Positions 58,045 through 64,000 of a DNA stretch of 64,000 nt are shown piece after piece; the first letter of the stretch is position 1, and every line of letters begins with the position of its first letter. The stretch is from NCBI GenBank assembly GCA_017303855.1, contig JAFLBL010000018.1:1-64000 (forward strand), given 5' to 3'. The notes below the pieces were generated by a model. It was not told the origin of the DNA. It worked only from the letters and a program-made list of their open reading frames with translations, and made no database searches. The DNA comes from Chitinophagales bacterium (GTDB lineage: Bacteria > Bacteroidota > Bacteroidia > Chitinophagales > Chitinophagaceae). The position numbers were made by a program, and so were the translations under genes.

Positions 58045-58851
58045 ATGATTCATCCCCATACATATATACACCCCAACGCCAGATTAGCCACCAATGTAAA
58101 AATTGACCCGTTTACGGTAATACACCAGGACGTGGAAATTGGTGATGGTACCTGGATCGGTTCGAATGTAACGATCATGGAAGGAGCCCGGATAGGTAAA
58201 AACTGCCGCATATTTCCGGGGGCGGTCATTGCGGCCATTCCGCAGGATCTGAAATTTCAGGGTGAATACTCAAATGTATATATCGGCGACGGTACCACTA
58301 TCCGGGAATTTGTAACCATCAACCGGGGTACCAAGGATCGGGAGAAAACCGTTATCGGGAGCAATTGCCTGATTATGGCGTATTGCCATTTTGCCCATGA
58401 CTGCTTTGTAGGCGATAACTGTATTACCAGTAATAATACCCAGGTTGCAGGTCACGTTACCATTGGCGACTGGGCCATTATCGGCGGTATGTGTGCCGTA
58501 CACCAGTTTGTAAAAATCGGATCTCATTCCTTTATCAGCGGCGGATCGCTGGTTGGCAAGGATGTTCCGCCCTATATTAAAGCAGGACGCACCCCGTTAA
58601 GTTATGCGGGGGTCAATTCCATCGGGCTCAAACGCCGCGGGTTTAGTGTGGAACGTATCAATCATATCCTTGACATCTACCGGGTATTATATAACAAGGG
58701 CATGAATACCAGCCAGGCCATTGAATTCCTTGAAGAGGAAATGCCCGCTACCGACGAGCGCGACGAGATCGTTACTTTTATCCGGGAAAGCGGTCGCGGC
58801 ATTATCAAACGCTTCACCAAAGGCAGTAATGATGACGATCTCCCTATCTGA
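58045..58851 (+). CDS. lpxA: UDP-N-acetylglucosamine O-acyltransferase
   Basis: A 268-residue left-handed beta-helix enzyme that starts lipid A synthesis by acylating UDP-GlcNAc. Hexapeptide repeats run through the first 190 residues (for example WIGSNVTIMEGARIGKNCRI). The catalytic histidine is His118 in MAYCHFAHDC, and REFVTINRGT matches the active-site loop. The C-terminal helices (GLKRRGFSVERINHILDIY) are normal. The downstream ABC ATPase gene overlaps its last 20 bases. Other lpx genes are not in the window. Confidence 0.96.
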   Translation: MIHPHTYIHPNARLATNVKIDPFTVIHQDVEIGDGTWIGSNVTIMEGARIGKNCRIFPGAVIAAIPQDLKFQGEYSNVYIGDGTTIREFVTINRGTKDREKTVIGSNCLIMAYCHFAHDCFVGDNCITSNNTQVAGHVTIGDWAIIGGMCAVHQFVKIGSHSFISGGSLVGKDVPPYIKAGRTPLSYAGVNSIGLKRRGFSVERINHILDIYRVLYNKGMNTSQAIEFLEEEMPATDERDEIVTFIRESGRGIIKRFTKGSNDDDLPI

Positions 58852-59458
58852 TGCCGGTAAACGCTTTAACCGCGACTGGATCTACCGTCATTTTACTTAC
58901 CAGTTTACATCTGGCTATGCCTATGCCATTACCGGTCCAAACGGATCCGGGAAAAGCACCCTGTTGCAGGCCCTCAGCGGCTCCATGATGATCAATGAAG
59001 GAACCATTGACTGGCAAATCAATGATAAGAAACAGGATCCCGAACAGATTTTCAGTTATGTATCCATCTGTGCACCTTACCTGGATGTGATTGAAGAAAT
59101 GACACTTACCGAATTCCTGGATTTTCACCAGGGATTCAAACCTTTTCTCCCGGGGTTAACTCCCAAAGAAGTGATTTCAATAATCGGACTTGAAAAAGCC
59201 GTGGACAAACAAATCCGTAATTATTCATCGGGAATGAAACAACGGGTGAAACTGGCGCAGTGTATTCTTTCCGACAGCGCTATCGTATTGCTGGATGAAC
59301 CCTGCACCAACCTGGATGCGGCCGGTATAGCCCTCTATCATGCATTGATTGAAAAATATGGCAAAGACCGGCTGATTGTGGTGAGCAGCAATGACGAAAC
59401 GGAATACAGATTCTGTACTGAAATCATCAATATCAGCGATTATAAGTTAAAAGGTTGA
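58832..59458 (+). CDS. Stand-alone ABC transporter ATPase
   Basis: A 208-residue single-domain ABC ATPase. Walker A is GPNGSGKST, the signature is YSSGMKQRVKLAQ and Walker B is IVLLDEPCTNLD. The H-loop position reads VSSNDETEYRF: the usual histidine is missing. I start at the ATG at 58832, inside the lpxA end, because homology to ABC ATPases begins at MTISLSDAGKRF; the earlier in-frame starts lie within lpxA. Overlap implies translational coupling with lpxA. No permease follows; instead a repeat hairpin and a copper-type cluster do. It may serve a distant permease, perhaps for envelope lipids. Confidence 0.88.
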   Translation: MTISLSDAGKRFNRDWIYRHFTYQFTSGYAYAITGPNGSGKSTLLQALSGSMMINEGTIDWQINDKKQDPEQIFSYVSICAPYLDVIEEMTLTEFLDFHQGFKPFLPGLTPKEVISIIGLEKAVDKQIRNYSSGMKQRVKLAQCILSDSAIVLLDEPCTNLDAAGIALYHALIEKYGKDRLIVVSSNDETEYRFCTEIINISDYKLKG

Positions 59459-59532
59459 TAAGTTGAATAGTTAATAAGGCGTTTATATTCTGCTCCCTTA
59501 TCAACCCGTCAACCTGTAAACTTATCAACCTA
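59449..59532. repeat. Inverted GGTTGATAAGTTGA arms after the ABC ATPase
   Basis: AGGTTGATAAG (59452-59462) is exactly inverted at 59521-59531. Further TTAATAAGG and CCCTTATCAACCCG words pair inside. The left arm contains the ABC stop codon (59456-59458). Same family as 31135-31187. Confidence 0.88.
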
Positions 59533-59602
59533 AAAAGACATCCATGTCTTTAATCATGTACCCTGCTGATTTCCCTCATTCTGCCAATTAACAAACGACA
59601 CA

Positions 59603-59610
59603 TATATTTG
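59603..59610 (+). promoter_or_regulatory. -7 promoter element of the copper-type cluster
   Basis: TATATTTG ends five bases before the GTG at 59616, so transcription would start at or next to the start codon. Confidence 0.6.
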
Positions 59611-59615
59611 CCACC

Positions 59616-59990
59616 GTGAAAAAGGCTATTGCGTTCATATTATTACTGGTATTTACGGTGCAATCCTGTTATGCATCAGTATTTACGCTGTGGTTTTATG
59701 CCAACCGGAAAGCGATTGCCGCTGAACATTGTATCAATAAAGACCGCCCCGAACTGAAATGTGATGGCAAGTGCTTTTTGAAAATGAAACTACAGGAAAA
59801 CAGCCAGCACCAGGATGAAGACGCGCCGCTGCAGGTGAAACAACAGCTGGAAAGCAGTCCGTATACTACAGTCTCCTGTAATCACCAGTTGCTTATTCCT
59901 GAAACCGGGAAAACAACGTACAACCAGTACAACCGGCCTTATAAGTACCTCCATAGTATAGCCATCTTCCATCCGCCACTACAGGCCTGA
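59616..59990 (+). CDS. Exported small protein with Cys/Met motif, probable metal-related
   Basis: A 124-residue protein starting with GTG, with a secretory segment (MKKAIAFILLLVFTVQSCYASVF). Its key part is AEHCINKDRPELKCDGKCFLKMKL: three cysteines in a C-x(10)-C-x(3)-C pattern plus a Met, at about residues 43-63. The remainder is Gln/Asn-rich with LQA at the end. I recognise this as an uncharacterised Bacteroidota type that sits before copper-type TonB receptors. It may bind or reduce a metal in the periplasm. It is first of three genes on this strand leading to an OprC-like receptor; the start codon lies five bases from a -7 element. Confidence 0.75.
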   Translation: MKKAIAFILLLVFTVQSCYASVFTLWFYANRKAIAAEHCINKDRPELKCDGKCFLKMKLQENSQHQDEDAPLQVKQQLESSPYTTVSCNHQLLIPETGKTTYNQYNRPYKYLHSIAIFHPPLQA

Positions 59991-60091
59991 TACTTCATTC
60001 CTTTTTTATTGTCTCAATGATACTGTTGCCCCTCAACTGGTATCCCCCTGTGCTGTTCCCATTTTATAACCATTTATTTCAACATTGATTT

Positions 60092-60919
60092 ATGAAAAAA
60101 TCAGTATGCCTCTTAGTGACCGTATTTGTGCTTTGCATCCTCGCTTTCCTTGTTTCCTGTACAAAAGATAAAACGGAACCCAACCCGACTGAAGGTCTGA
60201 CAAAACTGTCTGAAGGATATGCTATTGGCGCCGCGGCCAAAGTGGAAGTATATACCAAAGAAACTTCCCTGATCACCGGCTATACAAAGTTTTATATCGC
60301 CCTTTACGATTCTGTTTCCGGCAAACGGATTGACGACGCGCATATCCAGCTCAATCCCATGATGGATATGGGGATGATGCAGCATTCGGCCCCTTTTGAA
60401 AATCCGGCTTCCACCGAAGCGGTCAATCATTTATTTCCCTGCAGTGTTACGTTTATCATGTCTTCCATGGGCGGTACCTGGACACTGGATATTGATGTAC
60501 ATAATCATGTAAACGACAAAGAAGGGTCCATTACACTGCCACTGACTATCGCCGAACCGACTGCGTCCCGGCAAAAGTCATTTACCGCCGTACATAACGG
60601 GGCGAAATATTTTATTTCCCTGATCAGTCCCACAGCCAGTACATCCAAAGTGGGCATCAATGACATGGAAATCGCTATCTATAAAAAAGCCTCCATGATG
60701 AGCTGGCCCGCCGACAGCAGCCTTTCTGTTGTGCTGACGCCGGAAATGCCTACCATGGGACATGGCTCTCCGAACAATGTAAATCCGGTACATACGGGCA
60801 ACGGCCACTATAAAGGCAAAGTGAATTTCACCATGACCGGTTTATGGCGGCTCAACCTTGACTTTATGTCCGGTACTGCGGTGGCAGATACCACCCAGTT
60901 TTTCGATGTTACTTTTTAG
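60092..60919 (+). CDS. YtkA/FixH-like lipoprotein with Met/His-rich sites
   Basis: A 275-residue lipoprotein (signal MKKSVCLLVTVFVLCILAFLVSC) containing two repeated beta domains. Each has a Met/His-rich loop: LNPMMDMGMMQHSAPFENP in the first and TPEMPTMGHGSPNNVNPVH in the second, followed by TWTLDIDVHNH and LWRLNLDFMSG strands. This pattern resembles YtkA/FixH-like and copper-chaperone-type domains, where Met and His bind Cu(I)/Cu(II). It lies between the small Cys-motif protein and the OprC-like receptor, probably holding copper at the outer membrane. Copper binding is inferred from motifs and neighbours. Confidence 0.82.
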   Translation: MKKSVCLLVTVFVLCILAFLVSCTKDKTEPNPTEGLTKLSEGYAIGAAAKVEVYTKETSLITGYTKFYIALYDSVSGKRIDDAHIQLNPMMDMGMMQHSAPFENPASTEAVNHLFPCSVTFIMSSMGGTWTLDIDVHNHVNDKEGSITLPLTIAEPTASRQKSFTAVHNGAKYFISLISPTASTSKVGINDMEIAIYKKASMMSWPADSSLSVVLTPEMPTMGHGSPNNVNPVHTGNGHYKGKVNFTMTGLWRLNLDFMSGTAVADTTQFFDVTF

Positions 60920-60971
60920 CAGTTAAATACCAGCGGGCGGGGTCTCCCGCCTGCTTTTTAAAATATTCAAC

Positions 60972-62990
60972 ATGAAACAAATTACTCTGTTGCTGATACT
61001 GAGCAGCAGCTTATCCGTTTTTTCACAGAACAATGTGGCCCTGATGAGCGATGACAGCAGCCGCAGTATTGAGCTCCGTGAAATACAGGTTATCAGTAAA
61101 GAGCGCACCGACCGTCAACGGATGCTGCATTTTTACCGGGCCAATCAATCGGCCAGCCTGGAAGATATTCTTTCGCGGCTGCCGGAACTTTCCCTGATAC
61201 GCAGGGGTACGTATGGGATGGAGCCGTCTATCCGTTCTTTAAGCGGCGGGCAAATCAATGTATTGGTAGATGGTATGCGTATACATGGCGCCTGCACCGA
61301 TAAAATGGATCCGGCCACTATTTATATTGAGCCGGTAAACCTGGAACAGCTGCAACTGCAAACCGGCAGCCAGGGATTTGTCTATGGTTCTGCCACAGGT
61401 GGCACGGTAAATTTAATTACAGCTTCACCGGTCTGTCATCCCGATCAAAAGCTGCACGGATTGATCAGCAGTGGTTTTCAGACCGCGGCAAAAAGTTTAC
61501 ACGAAGCCCTTCAGCTGAATTACAATACCGGCAACTGGTCCATCCTGGGTAGTGCCACCTGGCGGAAGAGTGATACATATCGTAGTGGCGGCGGGGAAAA
61601 GATTGCATTTTCACAATACGAAAAACTGAATTATTCATTGGCCGCCAGTTATCAGTTAAATCAGCACACCCGTATTAAAGCTGACTATATCGGCGACAAT
61701 GGCTGGAATATCGGTTACCCCGCTCTACCCATGGATGTTGGTTATGCGGTAGCCCGGATCGGTTCCCTTGGCATACAACATACAGCAGCCGGCAAACGCT
61801 TGTATAAATGGCAGGCAAAACTCTATGCCAACCAGGTACGTCATTATATGGATGATACTCACCGGCCCAATGTTCCGATCCATATGGATATGCCCGGACG
61901 GAGTATGACTGCCGGCTTTACCGCGGAAGGAGCAATGCGGATTAACCGCAAACAGCAACTCCGCCTGGTTGCCGACGCGTCTACCACCCGTCTCACCGCC
62001 TCAATGACCATGTATGAAGCCGGCCAGCCCCCCATGTATATGCTCACGTGGCCGGATAACCGGAAAGATCAGTATGGCGCGGGGATCAGCTGGACCTGCC
62101 AGGCCGACAGCAACTGGCTGCTGCAATCGGCCCTGCGGCTGGATTATATACATACCGGACTCACCACCCAGGCAGCGAAAGATCATATCAGCATACTGGG
62201 TGTAACGGATGCGGCAAGAAATGAATTGTTGAAAAACCTGTCATTTACCGGTACACGAAAATTAAATGACCGGCTCAAAGCCAGCGCATCAGTTGCCTAT
62301 GCGGAACGGATGCCCACCGCTACAGAACTTTATGGCTTTTATTTGTTTAATGCGCAGGACGGATATGATTACCTGGGCAACCCCGGCCTTTTGCCGGAAC
62401 AATCCCTGCAGGGGGAGATTTCCCTGCAGACAAATGGGAAAAAAGCCAGATTGAAATTCACCGCCTTCTATAATCATATACGACATTTCATCAGCGGCAG
62501 CGTTAATCAATCGTTCAGCACGATGACAATCGGTGCCAACGGGGTGAAAAATTTTTCAGCACTGCCCTTTGCCAACCTGGCCGGACTGGAAAGCAGTTTG
62601 TTGTATAAACCCATCGCGGCAATAGATATTGTTTCCACCCTGCGCTATACAAACGGCAAGGACAATACCGGCGATCCTTTACCCATGATAGCACCGCTGA
62701 AAAATACCAGTACAGTCCGCTACCAGTTCAGTCATTTTTTTCTGCAACTGGAAACAGAAGCCGCATCGGCACAGACTGAAATCAGCGGCAAATACGGGGA
62801 AGATAAAACAAACGGATACCTGCTGCTTCATGCCAGAAGCGGTTGTCAGTTTTTACTCGCGGGCAAAAAAACAGACCTGCAGCTTGGTGTGGAAAACATC
62901 TTTGACAAGTCATACCATGAGCACCTGGATTGGGGAAATATTAAGCGGCCCGGAAGAAACGGATATCTGATGATCCGGCTGAGTTTTTAA
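60972..62990 (+). CDS. TonB-dependent receptor, OprC/NosA-like (probable copper uptake)
   Basis: A 672-residue outer-membrane receptor. After the signal peptide (MKQITLLLILSSSLSVFSQ) the plug contains SASLEDILSRLPELSLIRRG, EPSIRSLSGGQINVLVDGMR and IHGACTDKMDPATIYIEP. The CxxxM in ACTDKMD corresponds to the Cu-binding Cys/Met pair of Pseudomonas OprC, and a second His/Met-rich loop, VPIHMDMPGRSM, lies in the barrel. The barrel ends GRNGYLMIRLSF with the usual terminal aromatic. Together with the two upstream genes this makes a likely copper uptake operon. The 52-base gap to the upstream gene has no terminator. Confidence 0.85.
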   Translation: MKQITLLLILSSSLSVFSQNNVALMSDDSSRSIELREIQVISKERTDRQRMLHFYRANQSASLEDILSRLPELSLIRRGTYGMEPSIRSLSGGQINVLVDGMRIHGACTDKMDPATIYIEPVNLEQLQLQTGSQGFVYGSATGGTVNLITASPVCHPDQKLHGLISSGFQTAAKSLHEALQLNYNTGNWSILGSATWRKSDTYRSGGGEKIAFSQYEKLNYSLAASYQLNQHTRIKADYIGDNGWNIGYPALPMDVGYAVARIGSLGIQHTAAGKRLYKWQAKLYANQVRHYMDDTHRPNVPIHMDMPGRSMTAGFTAEGAMRINRKQQLRLVADASTTRLTASMTMYEAGQPPMYMLTWPDNRKDQYGAGISWTCQADSNWLLQSALRLDYIHTGLTTQAAKDHISILGVTDAARNELLKNLSFTGTRKLNDRLKASASVAYAERMPTATELYGFYLFNAQDGYDYLGNPGLLPEQSLQGEISLQTNGKKARLKFTAFYNHIRHFISGSVNQSFSTMTIGANGVKNFSALPFANLAGLESSLLYKPIAAIDIVSTLRYTNGKDNTGDPLPMIAPLKNTSTVRYQFSHFFLQLETEAASAQTEISGKYGEDKTNGYLLLHARSGCQFLLAGKKTDLQLGVENIFDKSYHEHLDWGNIKRPGRNGYLMIRLSF

Positions 62991-62995
62991 GTTTT

Positions 62996-63090
62996 AGTTG
63001 AAAGATTGAAAATTTAACAGGCATACAAGGTCGTTCCTTTAGCTGGTTCTTTTCAATTTTTCAACTTCTCAACCTATCAACTTTTCAACT
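62996..63090. repeat. Inverted GTTGAAAGATTGAAAA arms after the TonB receptor
   Basis: AGTTGAAAGATTGAAAA (62997-63013) faces TTTTCAATTTTTCAACT, then CTCAACCTATCAACTTTTCA (to about 63090). The left arm starts six bases after the receptor stop. No gene lies between. Confidence 0.8.
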
Positions 63091-63095
63091 TCCCT

Positions 63096-64000
63096 CTACC
63101 GCTGACTCGCGATCAGTAAATTTAAATCGGTATACTTCAGGTCAAAGCGCTGACTGAGGTAGAAATTGGTCAGGGCCCCTTTAAAGAGATAGATACCACT
63201 GCGCAGGTGCAGTTTATGCCAGACGAGGTTTTCAAATCCTCCTTCCTCCCCTGCTTCCAGCAGTAAGGGCATCAGCACATTGCTGATAGCCTGGGAGGCT
63301 GTTCTGGAAAATCCGGAAGGAATATTCGGTACACAATAATGGATCACCCCGTATTTCATAAAAATGGGATGTTCATGCGTCGTGATTTCCGCTGTCTCAA
63401 AACAACCACCCCGGTCGATACTCACATCAATAATTACGGAGCCCGGCCGCATATTGCTGACCATTTCTTCCGTTACAACCAGGGGTGTTCGACCGGTTTG
63501 TGAACCCAGTGCGCCAACGGCCACTTCACAGGTTTTGAGTTGTTTGGCCAGCAAGCGTGGTTCAATAACCGAGGTCCACATCCGCTGACCTATATTGTTC
63601 TGTAATCGTTTTAACCGGTATACACTGTTGTCAAAAACTTTTACCGACGCACCCAGGGCCAGGGCGGCACGGGCGGCGAACTCGCCAACAATTCCGGCAC
63701 CTATGATGACAACTTTGGTTGGTGCAATACCAGAGATACCACCCAGCAAAACGCCTTTTCCATGATTGGAAGAACCCAGGTACTGACCGGCAATCAGCAT
63801 TACGGCACTGCCGGCAATCTCACTCATACTGCGGACAATGGGATAGGAGTCACTGTCGTCTTTGAGGTTCTCAAAAGATACGGCCGTAATTCTCTTCTCC
63901 ATCATCTTTTCCAGGATAATGGATTTGAGTACGGAAAGATGTATGGGTGAAATGATAATCTGATTGAGTTGCAGCAGGGGCAGATCTTCCTCAATAACGG
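63096..64000 (-). CDS. ald: Alanine dehydrogenase, 5' part beyond the window
   Basis: The frame is open to the window edge and continues past an internal ATG at 63905 into LPLLQLNQIIISPIHLSVLK, so the start is outside. The visible 301 residues include the Rossmann NAD-binding core (KVVIIGAGIVGEFAARAALALGASV) after GGISGIAPTK, then PLVVTEEMVSNMRPGSVIIDVSIDRGGCFET and YCVPNIPSGFSRTASQAISN, typical of alanine dehydrogenase / PNT-like enzymes. It deaminates alanine to pyruvate with NAD. The group is Bacteroidota-like in its C-terminal half, which ends LNLLIASQR. Confidence 0.9.
   Translation of the reverse strand, partial: VIEEDLPLLQLNQIIISPIHLSVLKSIILEKMMEKRITAVSFENLKDDSDSYPIVRSMSEIAGSAVMLIAGQYLGSSNHGKGVLLGGISGIAPTKVVIIGAGIVGEFAARAALALGASVKVFDNSVYRLKRLQNNIGQRMWTSVIEPRLLAKQLKTCEVAVGALGSQTGRTPLVVTEEMVSNMRPGSVIIDVSIDRGGCFETAEITTHEHPIFMKYGVIHYCVPNIPSGFSRTASQAISNVLMPLLLEAGEEGGFENLVWHKLHLRSGIYLFKGALTNFYLSQRFDLKYTDLNLLIASQR

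Noticed and set aside
58721..58831. Longer start for the ABC ATPase
   Set aside because: These codons lie inside lpxA in another frame and add no ABC-domain sequence.
1..64000. Insertion sequences, prophage, toxin-antitoxin or restriction systems
   Set aside because: I found no transposase, integrase, phage structural, methylase or toxin-like protein on either strand.

Overview
The window looks like the chromosome of a Bacteroidota bacterium, most likely family Chitinophagaceae (inference). The reasons are the Bacteroidota-type -7 promoter element TAnnTTTG upstream of at least 16 genes, type IX secretion sorting tails, gliding genes gldF/gldG, a MurF-Alr fusion, the acpP-fabF-rnc and ileS-dksA gene orders, and many TonB receptors. 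Almost every gene is housekeeping or ordinary accessory. I saw no CRISPR array, prophage, transposase or recognisable defence system.

Layout. 1-850: an AT-rich end with a cut tRNA-Leu and a Y-family polymerase fragment that runs in frame into an unrelated phospholipase-like C-terminus; base composition jumps at the same point, so the join is suspect. 1474-8321: serC-DUF1015, a TPR protein, an acyl-CoA synthetase, and an ECF sigma / anti-sigma-like / Spy-CpxP-like set. 8376-10510: tRNA-Arg(CCU) followed by repeats of its own 3' half around a lone mobile-element-type kinase gene, then a gene remnant. 10538-24133: enoyl-CoA hydratase, a GH35-GH29-GH29 glycosidase locus, fumC, two T9SS cargo proteins, lspA. 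24248-35518 (almost all minus): murF-alr, terC, gldG-gldF, the ISC genes, mce, rnc-fabF-acpP. 35733-44026: GNAT, YcxB-like, PhoD-like, a collagen-like lipoprotein, an outer-membrane protein, DksA-like and ileS.

44135-62990 is rich in metal and redox functions: an HmuY/HmuR-like pair, a siderophore-type TonB receptor, DUF4920, a MauG-like peroxidase, a SET-domain protein beside a nitroreductase, and a cytochrome / OB-fold / YceI / DUF5777 cluster. These are followed by a His-rich secreted protein, a cysteine-rich AraC regulator, lpxA-ABC ATPase, and a three-gene set (Cys-motif small protein, Met/His-rich lipoprotein, OprC-like TonB receptor) that I read as copper uptake. An alanine dehydrogenase runs off the right edge.

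The most unusual pattern is in the gaps. Many intergenic regions carry a private family of short degenerate repeats, often as two inverted arms that could fold the whole gap into one hairpin, with arms repeatedly overlapping stop codons of flanking genes. The tRNA-Arg locus, the chimeric ORF and the copper cluster are the other places worth a second look.
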